In this document: positions 10,279 through 20,746 of the stretch, piece by piece
Layout: the number at the start of each line of letters is the position of its first letter
How positions within the stretch are numbered: position 1 is the first letter of the stretch
Assembly: GCA_013450215.1 (NCBI GenBank)
Contig: JACDSH010000028.1
Location: 1 to 33,091 of the forward strand
Source: Nitrosospira sp.
GTDB lineage: Bacteria; Pseudomonadota; Gammaproteobacteria; Burkholderiales; Nitrosomonadaceae
Reading direction: 5' to 3'
Length of the DNA stretch: 33,091 nt
Notes under the pieces: model-generated
Databases searched by the model: none
Told to the model about the DNA's origin: nothing
Seen by the model: only the letters and a program-made list of their open reading frames with translations
Program-made: the position numbers and the translations under genes

Positions 10279-12681
10279 TCAGAGTCTCTCCACCATGATC
10301 TCACCAAACATTCCACCCAGTGCTGCTGTCAGAGGATGAGCAGATGCCACTCGAACGCAGTTGTTGGGCAACTTATCGTCACGAGCAGCAGTGATCTGCA
10401 CCTCTCCATCACCCTGCTTAACTCTGACCGTGTCCCCAGCCGTCACACCGAGTTTGTCCAGTAATATCCCAGACATCCATGCCGATGGCGCTGCCGCATC
10501 ATGAGTCCGCTGCAGGGACTCTGCACGGCGCACAATGGGGTCAGCTTGGTATATTGGGACTTCACCAATACGTTGGAGTCCAGAACTGGCCAACGCAGGC
10601 TCACCGATGGCAAGGTTATCCAGACTGTTATTCAGATGCGAAGTGATGTCTCTGTCGGTAGGAAAGATTTCGGCCCGTACCTGTTCTGGGGTCTCATAAT
10701 CGAAACCACTGAGCTGCATTAGATTTCCCAGCACCCGAAGAACCTTCCAGGCTGGACGTGCCTCACCCAACGGTGCAACAACCCCATTGAAGCTTTGCGC
10801 ACGTCCCTCGGTATTGATGAATGTGCCTGAAGTCTCAGTGAATGGCGCAATCGGTAGCAGCACATCAGCATAGTCGATACTGGTTGCATTCTTTTTATAG
10901 GCACTCATCATTACCACCAGATCCGCCCCCTGCAGTGCCTTCATCGCTTGCTGAGGGTTATAACTGTCTAACTCTGGCTCCAGATTCATCAATAGGTAGG
11001 AGCGACATTGATCAGCAGCAGGGGTATCACTCAACCCCAGCATTTGAGAAGCATTTCTGCCACCCATCCCGACCTTATGTGACCCATTAATCAGTCCTAC
11101 GGTATCAATTCCAGGCACTGCCCCAACAAGGTATGCCCCCACGCTATTGGCAGCCTCACCCAGCACGCCAAAACTTGCCTCTGTGATTCGTGCAATATGC
11201 TGTGCCAGTAGATGAATGTCAGCATATTGGGGTTGATGCTGAGCCAGATTGCCGAGAAAGATTGCAGCCGGCTTGTTATCAATGAGACTGACAGCGATAG
11301 CTCGCGCAGTATCCGTCACAACAGTCTTCTTGACCGTATCCGGAATCTCCACATCTTTCAATTCAGCTGCCGATCGCAGAACCTGTGCCAGTATCGTGGC
11401 TATTGCGTCAGGAGCCACGACTGCATGATTAGCGACTTCTGTAAGCAGATCATCACCAAATGGATTGATCAGATTGAGTTCCCCCCCTTGCTTTACCGCC
11501 TGGCGCAACCGTTGCGCGATTAAAGGGTGGTCCTTGCGAAGCGTACTTCCGATGACTAGAGCCGACTTCAATTGAGAGATCTCTGCAATCTTCATTCCCA
11601 GCCATGGTGCACCTTGCAACTGCCCATCAGCACGGAAATCAGATTGACGCAGCCGGTGATCTACATTCCCGCTACCCATCGCCCGTACCATTTTTTGCAG
11701 CAGGTAAAGCTCTTCCAGAGTGCTGTGAGGAGAGGCTAATGCGCCTATGCTCTGTGCACCATGATTTTCTTTAGTCGCTTTTAATCCGGTAGCAACAAAC
11801 TCCAGCGCAGTCTGCCAATCACACTCTTGCCACTTGCCATCTCGCTTTATCATCGGTGTGGTCAGACGTTCTTCAGAATTAAGACCCTCGTAGGAGAAAC
11901 GGTCCTTGTCCGAGATCCAGCACTCGTTGATCTCTTCACTCTCTCGCGGTAGTACACGCATCACTCGGTTCTGTTTTATCTGTACCACCAGATTGGACCC
12001 AAGACCACAATGCGGGCTGATGGACCTTCTGCGAGATAGCTCCCAGGTACGGGCAGAGTATCGGAAGGGTTTACTGACCAGAGCACCGACCGGACATAGG
12101 TCTATCATGTTGCCGGAGAGTTCCGAATCAACCGAATTACCGACGAATGTCAGGATCTCAGCATGCTCACCACGACCCGCCATCCCCAACTCCATAATCC
12201 CAGCAATTTCCTGTCCGAAACGTACGCAACGGGTGCAGAGAATGCACCGTGTCATGTCGGTCGAGATCAGCGGCCCCAGATTCTTATTTGCCACCACCCG
12301 CTTAGGTTCGGTATAGCGTGATGAACTTGCACCATACCCTACCGATAAATCCTGCAACTGGCACTCACCGCCCTGATCGCAGATGGGGCAATCGAGCGGA
12401 TGATTGATGAGAAGGAACTCCATCTGACCCTTCTGCGAAGCGATGGCCATCGCGGAATGGGTTGAGACCTTCATACCCTCTACCGCAGGGGTAGAACATG
12501 CGGGCATGGGTTTGGGTGCTTTTTCTATCTGTACCAGACACATGCGGCAATTAGCCGCAATCGATAACTTCTTGTGGTAGCAAAAATAGGGAATGTAGAT
12601 ACCCAGCTGTGTGGCAGCATCCATAAGGGTAGCGCCTGGTGCCACAGACACTTGCTTGCCATCAATCTCAATATTAGTCAT
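10279..12681 (-). CDS. nuoG: NADH-quinone oxidoreductase subunit G
   Basis: An 800-residue peripheral-arm subunit carrying iron-sulfur clusters N1b, N5 and N4, with a molybdopterin-oxidoreductase-like C-terminal region that has no catalytic role in complex I. Ligands visible: C34, C45, C48 and C62 (N1b); H94, C98, C101 and C107 (N5); C146, C149, C152 and C196 (N4). The optional N7 cluster appears lost: in the region that aligns with its CxxCxxxC site the protein reads SPHCGLGS, and only C225 and C254 remain. The long C-terminal half fits the betaproteobacterial form. It begins 67 bp after nuoF. Confidence 0.96.
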   Translation of the reverse strand: MTNIEIDGKQVSVAPGATLMDAATQLGIYIPYFCYHKKLSIAANCRMCLVQIEKAPKPMPACSTPAVEGMKVSTHSAMAIASQKGQMEFLLINHPLDCPICDQGGECQLQDLSVGYGASSSRYTEPKRVVANKNLGPLISTDMTRCILCTRCVRFGQEIAGIMELGMAGRGEHAEILTFVGNSVDSELSGNMIDLCPVGALVSKPFRYSARTWELSRRRSISPHCGLGSNLVVQIKQNRVMRVLPRESEEINECWISDKDRFSYEGLNSEERLTTPMIKRDGKWQECDWQTALEFVATGLKATKENHGAQSIGALASPHSTLEELYLLQKMVRAMGSGNVDHRLRQSDFRADGQLQGAPWLGMKIAEISQLKSALVIGSTLRKDHPLIAQRLRQAVKQGGELNLINPFGDDLLTEVANHAVVAPDAIATILAQVLRSAAELKDVEIPDTVKKTVVTDTARAIAVSLIDNKPAAIFLGNLAQHQPQYADIHLLAQHIARITEASFGVLGEAANSVGAYLVGAVPGIDTVGLINGSHKVGMGGRNASQMLGLSDTPAADQCRSYLLMNLEPELDSYNPQQAMKALQGADLVVMMSAYKKNATSIDYADVLLPIAPFTETSGTFINTEGRAQSFNGVVAPLGEARPAWKVLRVLGNLMQLSGFDYETPEQVRAEIFPTDRDITSHLNNSLDNLAIGEPALASSGLQRIGEVPIYQADPIVRRAESLQRTHDAAAPSAWMSGILLDKLGVTAGDTVRVKQGDGEVQITAARDDKLPNNCVRVASAHPLTAALGGMFGEIMVERL

Positions 12682-12748
12682 TGGATATAAGCTCTTGGAT
12701 TAATCACAAGTGGGGAGGCGCGGTCTACTTTACCAATGAAGATCTGGA

Positions 12749-14026
12749 CTAGACCAAGCATTTCTTATGCTCTATGTGGTAAATGAACTCATCACGAAAG
12801 TGCTGAATCATGGCACGAACCGGCATCGCTGCAGCATCTCCGAGTGCGCAAATGGTGCGTCCCTGGATGTTGTCTGCCACGTTATCAAGCAGATCCAGGT
12901 CCTCCATCACGCCCCTGCCGGTCTCAATCCGGTGGACCACACGGTAGAGCCAACCGGTTCCCTCTCGACAAGGGGTACACTGCCCGCAAGACTCCTCATA
13001 ATAAAAATAGGATAGCCGCTCCAATGCCCTGACCATGCAGGTAGTGTCATCCATAATGATGACGGCACCGGAACCAAGGAATGAGCCTGCCTTGGCAATT
13101 GAGTCATAGTCCATATCGGTCTCCATCATGATATCGCCTGGCAGTACCGGCATGGATGATCCTCCAGGAATACATCCCTTCAGCTTCCTTCCTCCTCGCA
13201 TCCCTCCGGCCATTTCCAGCAATTTCGCAAAGGGGGTGCCCATCGGCACCTCGTAGTTTCCAGGCTTATTGACATGACCTGATACTGAGAAGATCTTAGT
13301 TCCTCCATTATTAGGCTTGCCGATCTGAAGGAACTGCTCTCCTCCATTGAGAATAATCCAGGGAACCGAGGCGAGTGTTTCGGTATTGTTTATGGTGGTG
13401 GGCTTTCCATAAAGACCAAAACTTGCAGGGAATGGTGGCTTAAAGCGTGGCTGACCCTTTTTACCCTCGAGGGATTCTAATAAAGCGGTCTCCTCTCCGC
13501 AGATATATGCTCCGTATCCGTGGTGGTTATATAACTGAAAACTAAAATCCGAACCGAGTATATTGTCTCCCAGAAGACCGGCCGCACGCGCCTCATCGAC
13601 CGCCTCTTCCATGCGCTCGTAGGTATCCCAAATCTCTCCATGGATGTAGTTATATCCGGTCTTGATGCCCATCGCATAAGCACCGATCGCCATCCCCTCG
13701 ATCAGACTATGCGGGTTATAACGCATGATGTCTCGATCCTTGAAAGTGCCTGGCTCTCCCTCATCAGAGTTGCATACCAGATACTTATCACCTTCATACT
13801 GCTTGGGCATGAAGCTCCACTTAAGTCCGGTCGGGAAGCCTGCGCCACCACGACCGCGAAGTGCAGACTTCTTCACTTCCTCAATAACCTTTGCCTGAGG
13901 AATATTTTCACTCAGGATTTTTCGAAGCGCAGCATATCCATCACGCTTCACATAATTCTTGAGGCGCCAGTCATCTGGATCAGACGGGTTCAATCCCGCC
14001 AAGAGTATCTGGGTGACTTGTGTCAC
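12749..14026 (-). CDS. nuoF: NADH-quinone oxidoreductase subunit F (FMN, NADH site)
   Basis: A 425-residue subunit holding FMN, the NADH site and cluster N3; the entry point for electrons (exit point in reverse electron flow). Motifs are [14 protein letters not shown] (about residues 57-70, flavin/NAD loop), [13 protein letters not shown] (about 175-187) and the N3 ligands [13 protein letters not shown] plus the cysteine of RTICALGD (about 350-400). It starts at GTG 14026, which overlaps the nuoE stop as GTGA, so translation is coupled. Length is typical. Confidence 0.97.
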   Translation of the reverse strand: MTQVTQILLAGLNPSDPDDWRLKNYVKRDGYAALRKILSENIPQAKVIEEVKKSALRGRGGAGFPTGLKWSFMPKQYEGDKYLVCNSDEGEPGTFKDRDIMRYNPHSLIEGMAIGAYAMGIKTGYNYIHGEIWDTYERMEEAVDEARAAGLLGDNILGSDFSFQLYNHHGYGAYICGEETALLESLEGKKGQPRFKPPFPASFGLYGKPTTINNTETLASVPWIILNGGEQFLQIGKPNNGGTKIFSVSGHVNKPGNYEVPMGTPFAKLLEMAGGMRGGRKLKGCIPGGSSMPVLPGDIMMETDMDYDSIAKAGSFLGSGAVIIMDDTTCMVRALERLSYFYYEESCGQCTPCREGTGWLYRVVHRIETGRGVMEDLDLLDNVADNIQGRTICALGDAAAMPVRAMIQHFRDEFIYHIEHKKCLV

Positions 14027-14499
14027 TTGCTTAAATCCTCCAGCAGTTGATCAATCTTGTCATTGGACATGAAGCTGCACATGCGCTTGTTATTAACCAA
14101 CATCACAGGCGCGTCACCACAAGCACCTAAGCACTCACCCTCTTTCAAGGTGAAACTTCCATCCGGGGTGGTCTGGTTAAAACCGATACCAAGCTTCTGC
14201 TTTAGATGGGCGGCAGCATCATTACCTCCTGACAGAGCGCATGGCAAGTTGGTGCAAACGGTCACCTTGTATTTGCCAACGGGCTTCAGATCATACATAT
14301 TGTAGAAGGTCGCCACCTCATACACTGCAATCGGCGGCATACCTAAATAATGAGCGATAAAGTCCATCGTCTCATTGGCTAACCAGCCCTTCTCATCCTG
14401 AGCAATGGCAAGCGCCGACATCACCGCAGACCGCTTCTGTTCGGCAGGGTACTTTGCGACCTCGTGTTCAATTTTTTTAAGAGATTCTGCGGTTAGCAT
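14023..14499 (-). CDS. nuoE: NADH-quinone oxidoreductase subunit E, [2Fe-2S]
   Basis: Thioredoxin-like peripheral subunit binding the [2Fe-2S] cluster N1a; 158 residues. The four ligands are seen in VCTNLPCAL (C-x4-C, about residues 82-87) and [11 protein letters not shown] (about 122-127). The helical N-terminal part, including [20 protein letters not shown], is typical. The start is ATG 14499; the stop overlaps the nuoF start. Confidence 0.96.
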   Translation of the reverse strand: MLTAESLKKIEHEVAKYPAEQKRSAVMSALAIAQDEKGWLANETMDFIAHYLGMPPIAVYEVATFYNMYDLKPVGKYKVTVCTNLPCALSGGNDAAAHLKQKLGIGFNQTTPDGSFTLKEGECLGACGDAPVMLVNNKRMCSFMSNDKIDQLLEDLSK

Positions 14500-14530
14500 C
14501 TTTAAATTACTGTTTATATTGGTAACGTCA

Positions 14531-15784
14531 TTACCGATCTATCTCACCAAACACAATATCCTGAGTGCCGATGATGGTCACAACGTCTGCGATCATATGG
14601 CCACGGGCCATCTCATCCATTGCCGCCAGATGAGCAAATCCGGGTGCCCGGATCTTCAGTCTGTATGGCTTATTGGCTCCATCTGATATCAAGTAAATAC
14701 CAAATTCACCCTTTGGATGCTCAACTGCGGAATAAACTTCACCCGCCGGCACGTGGATTCCCTCGGTAAATAGCTTGAAGTGATGGATCAACTCTTCCAT
14801 ATTCTGCTTCATCCCAAGACGAGCGGGCGGTGCGACCTTGTGATTACTGGTTATCACGGGCCCTGGATTCTTCCGTAACCACTCGACACACTGCTTGATG
14901 ATGCGGTTGGACTGACGGAACTCTTCCATACGTACCAGATATCGGTCATAGCAATCTCCATTGACCCCTACCGGTATGTCAAAATCAATCTGGTCGTAAA
15001 CTTCATAGGGCTGCTTCTTACGAAGGTCCCACTCCACACCCGACCCTCTCAACATTGGACCAGTAAAGCCCAGTGCCTTGGCCCGGTCAGGAGAGACCAC
15101 CCCGATACCAACCAGACGCTGTTTCCAGATACGGTTATCGGTCAATAGAGTTTCGTACTCATCCACATACGTAGGAAAGCGATTAGTGAAATCCTCAATA
15201 AAATCGAGGAGTGAGCCTCGGCGGTTCTCGTTAAGTATCTTGGTATCTTTCTCGTTGTGGATTCTCGAGGCCTGGTATTGCGGCATTGAATTCGGCAAAT
15301 CCCGGTAGACACCACCGGGGCGGTAGTAAGCAGCGTGCAATCTAGCTCCTGATACCGCTTCATAGCAATCCATCAAGTCTTCACGCTCACGGAATGCATA
15401 GAGGAACATGGTCATTGCACCGACATCCAGCGCATGGGCCCCAATCCAGAGTAGGTGGTTGAGGATGCGCGTGATTTCATCAAACATCACTCGGATGTAC
15501 TGTGCTCTCAAAGGGACTTCAATCTGCAACAGCTTCTCGATAGCCATTACATAGGCATGCTCATTGACCATCATCGAAACATAGTCCAGTCGGTCCATAT
15601 AGGGGACAGATTGGATGTAGGTCTTATCCTCGGCCAACTTCTCAGTGGCTCGGTGCAGCAGCCCAATATGCGGGTCAGCGCGCTGGATCACCTCTCCATC
15701 TAACTCCAGCACCAGTCGCAACACGCCATGTGCTGCTGGGTGCTGTGGGCCGAAATTCATGGTGTAGTTTCGGATCTCAGCCAT
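14531..15784 (-). CDS. nuoD: NADH-quinone oxidoreductase subunit D
   Basis: A 417-residue subunit related to the [NiFe]-hydrogenase large subunit; with NuoB it lines the quinone-binding site. The N-terminal [20 protein letters not shown] carries the quinone-site histidines, and the C-terminal [21 protein letters not shown] and DIVFGEIDR are diagnostic. The hydrogenase Ni-binding cysteines are absent, as expected. I chose ATG 15784 because GGGAGG lies 9 nt before it; the in-frame GTG at 15793 directly abuts that ribosome site and is unlikely. Confidence 0.97.
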   Translation of the reverse strand: MAEIRNYTMNFGPQHPAAHGVLRLVLELDGEVIQRADPHIGLLHRATEKLAEDKTYIQSVPYMDRLDYVSMMVNEHAYVMAIEKLLQIEVPLRAQYIRVMFDEITRILNHLLWIGAHALDVGAMTMFLYAFREREDLMDCYEAVSGARLHAAYYRPGGVYRDLPNSMPQYQASRIHNEKDTKILNENRRGSLLDFIEDFTNRFPTYVDEYETLLTDNRIWKQRLVGIGVVSPDRAKALGFTGPMLRGSGVEWDLRKKQPYEVYDQIDFDIPVGVNGDCYDRYLVRMEEFRQSNRIIKQCVEWLRKNPGPVITSNHKVAPPARLGMKQNMEELIHHFKLFTEGIHVPAGEVYSAVEHPKGEFGIYLISDGANKPYRLKIRAPGFAHLAAMDEMARGHMIADVVTIIGTQDIVFGEIDR

Positions 15785-15811
15785 GACTGACACCCTCCCA
15801 GCAAGACATTC

Positions 15812-16429
15812 TCATTCACTATCCCCGTAATGCTGTTCACGGATCACTCGTGGGGTAATTTCACGAGGCTCGATGCTGACCGGCTGGTAAATTACCCGTT
15901 GCTGGTCCTGGTCATAACGCATCTCCACATTGCCGGTTAATGGAAAATCCTTGCGGAAGGGGTTCCCGATAAAACCATAATCAGTGAGAATGCGTCGGAG
16001 ATCGGGATGGCCCGTAAAAACAATGCCAAAGAGATCGAACGCCTCACGTTCAAACCAGTTGGCAACCGGCCAAATTCCCACCACCGAGTCCAGCACCGGG
16101 AAATCGTCTTCATCAGCAAAGACTTTGACACGTAGTCTGCAATTATGTTGGATCGAGAGGAGATGATAGACAGCAGCGAATCGCTTCCCTTGCCAATTCG
16201 CGTCGGCAGGAGACTCGGCGCCATAAGTTGAGTAATCAACCCCACACACATCGATGAGCGTATCAAAATTTAACTCTGGATGATCACGCAGAATCTCCAT
16301 GACTGATAGCGTATGGACAGACTGCAGTACGATCGTCATCTCGCCCAGATGCTCATTCGTACTGACAAGTCTGTCAACGAGAACGGTCTGTAGGGAAAGG
16401 GAGAGCTTTTCCAAGCGAGGGGAAGTCAT
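15812..16429 (-). CDS. nuoC: NADH-quinone oxidoreductase subunit C
   Basis: A 205-residue peripheral-arm subunit, a separate NuoC not fused to NuoD, as in betaproteobacteria. The family signature [20 protein letters not shown] is followed by [17 protein letters not shown] near the C-terminus. The start at ATG 16429 is 7 bp after the nuoB stop. A longer open frame to 16558 exists but would run deep into nuoB and has no conserved content. The ribosome site is weak, suggesting coupling to nuoB. Confidence 0.95.
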   Translation of the reverse strand: MTSPRLEKLSLSLQTVLVDRLVSTNEHLGEMTIVLQSVHTLSVMEILRDHPELNFDTLIDVCGVDYSTYGAESPADANWQGKRFAAVYHLLSIQHNCRLRVKVFADEDDFPVLDSVVGIWPVANWFEREAFDLFGIVFTGHPDLRRILTDYGFIGNPFRKDFPLTGNVEMRYDQDQQRVIYQPVSIEPREITPRVIREQHYGDSE

Positions 16430-16436
16430 ATATGAC

Positions 16437-16913
16437 TCAGCGGGCGATGGTATTGGTGCGTTGAATCTTGTTCTGTAGCTGAATAAGGCCGTAAAGAAGC
16501 GCTTCCGCTGTCGGTGGACAACCAGGCACATAGATATCCACTGGGACGATGCGGTCACACCCGCGGACTACAGAGTAGGAGTAGTGGTAGTAACCACCAC
16601 CATTGGCGCAGGATCCCATGGAAATCACCCACCTAGGCTCGGCCATCTGGTCATAAACTTTGCGGAGCGCAGGAGCCATCTTGTTGCACAGCGTGCCGGC
16701 AACGATCATCACGTCTGATTGACGAGGACTCGGACGGAAGACAATACCAAAACGGTCGAGATCATATCGTGACGCGCCGGCCTGCATCATTTCCACAGCA
16801 CAGCAGGCCAGACCGAACGTCATCGGCCACATGGATCCAGTTCTCCCCCAGTTGATGACTGAATCTAAACTGGTGGTGACGAATCCCTTCTCCATTACAC
16901 CTTCAATACTCAT
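16437..16913 (-). CDS. nuoB: NADH-quinone oxidoreductase subunit B (cluster N2)
   Basis: A 158-residue subunit that binds N2, the last iron-sulfur cluster before quinone. Ligands are the tandem cysteines in [11 protein letters not shown] (about residues 34-35) and those in [12 protein letters not shown] (about 100) and [14 protein letters not shown] (about 130). The start is ATG 16913, with nuoA ending 4 bp before it, so the two are tightly coupled. Confidence 0.97.
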   Translation of the reverse strand: MSIEGVMEKGFVTTSLDSVINWGRTGSMWPMTFGLACCAVEMMQAGASRYDLDRFGIVFRPSPRQSDVMIVAGTLCNKMAPALRKVYDQMAEPRWVISMGSCANGGGYYHYSYSVVRGCDRIVPVDIYVPGCPPTAEALLYGLIQLQNKIQRTNTIAR

Positions 16914-16917
16914 AGGG

Positions 16918-17274
16918 CTAGTCCCACTCTAGAGCACCCTTCATCCACTCGTAGATAAAACCAACGACGAGAATGCCGAGAAAGATCATCATAGCGACAA
17001 AACCGAACGTACCAATCTCGTTCAGCACTACCGCCCAGGGAAACAGGAATGCGATCTCCAGATCAAATAAGATGAAAAGGATAGCAACCAGATAGTAGCG
17101 TACGTCGAACTTCATGCGCGCATCCTCGAACGCCTCGAAACCGCACTCATAGGGAGAGAGCTTCTCACTATCGGGCCGATTAGGCGCCAGCAACCATCCA
17201 CACGCCATAGCCCCACCACCAACGGCTAGACCGACTAGGATAAACAGCAAGATGGGGAAATAATTTTCTAGCAT
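16918..17274 (-). CDS. nuoA: NADH-quinone oxidoreductase subunit A
   Basis: First gene of the nuo operon. It encodes a 118-residue membrane subunit with three predicted helices. The diagnostic loop [23 protein letters not shown] (about residues 41-63, with the cysteine that responds to the active/deactive transition in the family) is followed by [16 protein letters not shown]. The start is ATG 17274. The tRNA-Leu gene lies about 100 bp upstream on the same strand; I could not pick out a convincing sigma70 promoter in the gap. Confidence 0.96.
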   Translation of the reverse strand: MLENYFPILLFILVGLAVGGGAMACGWLLAPNRPDSEKLSPYECGFEAFEDARMKFDVRYYLVAILFILFDLEIAFLFPWAVVLNEIGTFGFVAMMIFLGILVVGFIYEWMKGALEWD

Positions 17275-17377
17275 CGTTGTAACTAGAAACCGAGAATTAA
17301 TGGGTAAGCGTGTCGCAAATGCACAATCTGTAATGCCTACTCTTAACTACTCGCTCCTGATTTTGTTCCCTAAAATT

Positions 17378-17462
17378 TGGTGCCGTCGGCGAGACTCGAA
17401 CTCGCACAGCTTTCGCCACCGCCCCCTCAAGACGGCGTGTCTACCAATTCCACCACGACGGC
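17378..17462 (-). tRNA. tRNA-Leu(GAG)
   Basis: An 85-nt cloverleaf with the long variable arm of a class II tRNA. The acceptor stem GCCGTCG pairs with CGACGGC. The D-loop contains AATTGGTAGA, the anticodon loop reads TTGAGGG (anticodon GAG), and the T-loop is GTTCGAGTC. The 3' CCA is encoded (17378-17380). It sits between secG and nuoA on the same strand, the order usual in betaproteobacteria, and may be processed from a common transcript. Confidence 0.96.
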
Positions 17463-17544
17463 AGCTTAATTTGAATTCTGAGTCTAAAAAACCTTATGTT
17501 GGAACGCTGACTCAAGCAATCGTTCAATCGACTGCTAAATTAGT

Positions 17545-17895
17545 TTATTCGGGTATCTCTCTTGCTTTAGAGGCATCAATACTTGCTGGAATTGATGGGG
17601 AAGAACCCTCTGGCTTAGATGACTGGGCAGGTATCGCCCGATCCATCACCCCCTGAGTCTCAACCTTATTACCTGAGAAGTATGTAAGACCTAGGCTAGT
17701 AATAAAGAACACGGCCGCTAACGCGCCGGTAGTTCTGCTGAGAAAGTTTGCCGATCCGCTGGCCCCGAACAAACTACCCGATGAGCCGCTTCCGAAAGCG
17801 GCCCCCATGTCAGCACCCTTGCCATGTTGCAGCAAGACCAGAACAACTATCGAAATAGCAGTCGACAAATGGACTATCCAAATAACTGTTTCCAT
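17545..17895 (-). CDS. secG: Protein-export membrane protein SecG
   Basis: Small accessory subunit of the SecYEG translocon, 116 residues. It has two transmembrane helices (about residues 3-21 and 57-74) joined by the conserved glycine/serine-rich loop LLQHGKGADMGAAFGSGSSG, with SANFLSRTTG at the start of the second helix. A polar Ser/Pro-rich tail of about 40 residues follows, as often in betaproteobacteria. It lies 16 bp after tpiA and is followed by tRNA-Leu. Confidence 0.95.
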   Translation of the reverse strand: METVIWIVHLSTAISIVVLVLLQHGKGADMGAAFGSGSSGSLFGASGSANFLSRTTGALAAVFFITSLGLTYFSGNKVETQGVMDRAIPAQSSKPEGSSPSIPASIDASKAREIPE

Positions 17896-17911
17896 CGTTT
17901 ACTCCAAAAAA

Positions 17912-18667
17912 TTAACTCTGTGCAGCACGACAGATCGCAATAAATTCATCCGCAATGAGTGAAGCACCACCAATCAATCCTCCATCAATGTCAGGCATGG
18001 AAAATAACTCAGAAGCATTATTCGCTTTGACGCTGCCACCATAAAGAATCTGTAACCCGGCTGCGATTTCAATGTCCTTGTCGGCCACTCTATTACGTAT
18101 GAATGCATGCACATCCTGCGCCTGCTGGGGTGTTGCAGTCTTACCCGTACCGATGGCCCATACCGGTTCGTAGGCAAGAACCGATTTGGCCAACGCACTC
18201 ACTCCCAGCAATCCAATTACCGCATCCAATTGATCCGCGATCACTTGCTCAGTGACATTCGCCTCACGCTGCTCCAGCGTCTCTCCGATACAGAGGATGG
18301 GCAACAATCCGGCAGACTGAGCGGCCTTAAACTTTAACGCTACGGTGAGACTATCCTCACCATACAATGCGCGACGTTCAGAATGGCCAACAATCACATA
18401 CCGACAAGCGAAATCTGTCAGCATTGTCGCTGATACTTCACCGGTGTAGGCACCCTTCTCATGTTGGCTCATGTTCTGAGCACCCCAGAGAATATGAGTA
18501 TCTTGCAGCAATGACTGAACCTGAGACAGGTAAGGGTATGGCACGCACACAGCACAATCTGCCCCATACAAACCTCTTGTCCCACCCACGATCAAGTCGA
18601 GCAGGAGCCTGTTCTGCGCCATTCCACCATGCATCTTCCAGTTGCCCGCAACCAGCTTTGAGCGCAT
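17912..18667 (-). CDS. tpiA: Triosephosphate isomerase
   Basis: Interconverts glyceraldehyde-3-phosphate and dihydroxyacetone phosphate in glycolysis and gluconeogenesis; 251-residue TIM barrel. The catalytic residues are in place: AGNWKMHG (N and K near residues 10-12), VIVGHSERR (catalytic His near 94), AYEPVWAIGTGKTA (catalytic Glu and the flexible loop, near 165-178) and LYGGSVKANN. It is the first gene ahead of secG-tRNA-Leu-nuo. A promoter candidate lies just upstream. Confidence 0.97.
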   Translation of the reverse strand: MRSKLVAGNWKMHGGMAQNRLLLDLIVGGTRGLYGADCAVCVPYPYLSQVQSLLQDTHILWGAQNMSQHEKGAYTGEVSATMLTDFACRYVIVGHSERRALYGEDSLTVALKFKAAQSAGLLPILCIGETLEQREANVTEQVIADQLDAVIGLLGVSALAKSVLAYEPVWAIGTGKTATPQQAQDVHAFIRNRVADKDIEIAAGLQILYGGSVKANNASELFSMPDIDGGLIGGASLIADEFIAICRAAQS

Positions 18668-18694
18668 AGCCGTCTTTGCCCCTAAAGGGTGCGA

Positions 18695-18723
18695 ATGTTA
18701 CTCGTGAAGTGGTATCCGGTCAA
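18695..18723 (-). promoter_or_regulatory. Sigma70-like promoter upstream of tpiA
   Basis: On the reverse strand TTGACC (18718-18723) is followed after 17 nt by TAACAT (18695-18700), about 28 nt before the tpiA ATG. Spacing is ideal; the -35 is 5/6 and the -10 is 4/6 to consensus. It is likely to drive tpiA-secG and possibly the genes beyond. Confidence 0.5.
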
Positions 18724-18930
18724 TCTCAGGAAGCAAATCGGAACAAGAAAATATAACGAACTCAGTGGGCGTTACGCATATGAAATTGAAAATAAAATGG
18801 TGGGATAGGGGTCGACTGCTACGGTGCAAAATACGGGCACCCTGCTGGAGTATTAAATTATCGACGAAAACGAATCTAACTATCTGTAATATATCATAAT
18901 TATAAAATATTAGAGATTACTGCCCCCCCC

Positions 18931-19725
18931 TTAACCAAAACGCCCAGTGATGTAGTCCTCCGTCTGCTTATTCTTAGGCTTAACAAAAATGGTATCGGTG
19001 ACACCAAACTCAATGAGCTCTCCCAGATACATATAGGCGGTAAAGTCCGACACCCGTGCTGCCTGCTGCATATTGTGAGTAACGATGAGAATGGTGACCT
19101 TATCCTTAAGGTCAGTGATGAGCTCCTCGATACTGGCGGTCGCGATCGGATCAAGTGCCGAGGTGGGCTCGTCAAATAATAGGATTTCTGGGTCTGTGGC
19201 AAGTGCACGTGCAATACATAAACGTTGTTGCTGACCACCGGATAGATTGAAGGCCAGCTGATTCAAGCGATCCTTTACTTCGTCCCACAGCGCTGCATCA
19301 CGCAGAGCCTCCTCCACCTTCTCGTCCAGTATGGCACGCTGCCTGACACCACGAACCCTCAGTCCATAGGCGACATTCTCATAGATTGATTTGGGGAAGG
19401 GGTTAGGCTTCTGGAAGACCATACTGACTCGCATCCGTACCTCGATCGGATCGACATCGCTTGCAAGGATATTGACATTGTCTGGGTGCAAAATGATGTC
19501 ACCCACATACCGATTGCCAGGATAGAGATCATGCATCCGGTTAAAACAACGCAGAAAAGTGGACTTGCCGCAGCCAGAGGGGCCTATCAGCGCAGTCACC
19601 TTCTTTTCATGCAATACCATATTGATGCCTTTAAGGGCATTAAAGTCTCCATAATAGAAACTCAAGTCCCTCACTTCTGACTTGTACTGATTCAGTGTAC
19701 CCTTTAAATCAATGCTCTCTTGCAT
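18931..19725 (-). CDS. pstB: Phosphate ABC transporter ATP-binding protein PstB
   Basis: ATPase of the high-affinity phosphate importer, 264 residues. Walker A is GPSGCGKST (about residues 48-56), the ABC signature is [15 protein letters not shown], and Walker B is [13 protein letters not shown], followed by the switch histidine in [15 protein letters not shown] chose ATG 19725 because GAGG lies 5-6 nt upstream within the pstA overlap; an ATG at 19740 is in frame but has no ribosome site. A run of eight C/G pairs (18923-18930) directly follows the stop. No phoU follows. Confidence 0.96.
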   Translation of the reverse strand: MQESIDLKGTLNQYKSEVRDLSFYYGDFNALKGINMVLHEKKVTALIGPSGCGKSTFLRCFNRMHDLYPGNRYVGDIILHPDNVNILASDVDPIEVRMRVSMVFQKPNPFPKSIYENVAYGLRVRGVRQRAILDEKVEEALRDAALWDEVKDRLNQLAFNLSGGQQQRLCIARALATDPEILLFDEPTSALDPIATASIEELITDLKDKVTILIVTHNMQQAARVSDFTAYMYLGELIEFGVTDTIFVKPKNKQTEDYITGRFG

Positions 19726-19733
19726 GCGGTCCT

Positions 19734-20687
19734 CTACCATTTGATTTTTTTACGCATGTGATAACGCAAGTAGATGGCCAGTCCATTCATTGTGAGCGTC
19801 ATTACCACCAACACGAGTCCAGCTGCTGCCGCGTTTAACTGGAATGCCTCTTCCGGCCGAGATACCCAATTAAACATCTGAATCGGCATCACTGTGAATG
19901 GTGATGTTAGCCACTCGAAAGAAAGAAATGGAAATTCGGCCTGGACCAGTGATGGAGGCAGAAAAGCAATAAAGGTCATAGCGCCGATAGTGATAATAGG
20001 CGCAGTCTCACCAATCGCACGAGCTAGGCCGATGATAATGCCGGTCAGAATCCCTGCCGCAGCGTAGGGTATCAGATGATCAGAAACGGTCTGCCACTTT
20101 GTTGCACCGAGAGCATAACAACCCTCACGAATGGCTACAGGGATCGCACGGATGGCCTCACGGGTGGTGACGATCACGACCGGCAGAATGAGCAATGCCA
20201 AAGCTAACCCCGCTGACAGGACACTCTGTCCAAATCCTAGTTGATATACAAACAGGCCCAATGCCAATAGTCCGTAAATGATGGATGGCACCCCGGCAAG
20301 ATTGGTCACATTGACCTCGATAATCTCGGTCACAAGATTCTTCGGCGCGTACTCCTCAAGATAGACGCCGGCACCGATCCCCATTGGCACTGCAGTCGCA
20401 ATCGTCACAAGCATCACTAGGGAGGTACCAACCCAAGCAGATAGGATGCCTGCCGAACCCGGTCGCCGCGAAGGGAAGGAGGTGAAGAAGTCCCAGGACA
20501 GGCGTGGCATCCCATCGATAATCATCTGAGCAAATAGCACCGTGAAGGTAAGCACAGCGATCATCAATGCAAACATACCAACAGCCATGAACATCAGATC
20601 CCAACGCTTGTGCCGTACGATGATGGCACGGATCTCGGTAAGCCTGTCAGATTTACTCATCGATTTCAATCCGAAAAATATACTCAT
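19734..20687 (-). CDS. pstA: Phosphate ABC transporter permease PstA
   Basis: Inner-membrane permease of the phosphate importer, 317 residues with about six membrane helices. Marks are [15 protein letters not shown] (about residues 103-117) and the ATPase-coupling loop [20 protein letters not shown] (the EAA-type loop, about 185-204), followed by [11 protein letters not shown]. The N-terminus is longer than in many PstA proteins: ATG 20660 (MSKSDRL) has a GGA 9 nt upstream and is a reasonable alternative start. The stop overlaps the start region of pstB. Confidence 0.94.
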   Translation of the reverse strand: MSIFFGLKSMSKSDRLTEIRAIIVRHKRWDLMFMAVGMFALMIAVLTFTVLFAQMIIDGMPRLSWDFFTSFPSRRPGSAGILSAWVGTSLVMLVTIATAVPMGIGAGVYLEEYAPKNLVTEIIEVNVTNLAGVPSIIYGLLALGLFVYQLGFGQSVLSAGLALALLILPVVIVTTREAIRAIPVAIREGCYALGATKWQTVSDHLIPYAAAGILTGIIIGLARAIGETAPIITIGAMTFIAFLPPSLVQAEFPFLSFEWLTSPFTVMPIQMFNWVSRPEEAFQLNAAAAGLVLVVMTLTMNGLAIYLRYHMRKKIKW

Positions 20688-20746
20688 CCGTTTGGCAAAA
20701 AACCAACAGATAAGGAAATGAAGTGTAGTTAGCCACTGACTCGGGC

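Noticed and set aside
16430-16558. Extended N-terminus of nuoC reaching far into nuoB
   Set aside because: NuoB is fully conserved there, and NuoC family members begin near the ATG at 16429.
18923-18930. Run of eight C bases just after pstB as a possible phase-variation tract
   Set aside because: It lies downstream of the stop codon, so slippage would not change the protein; more likely incidental.
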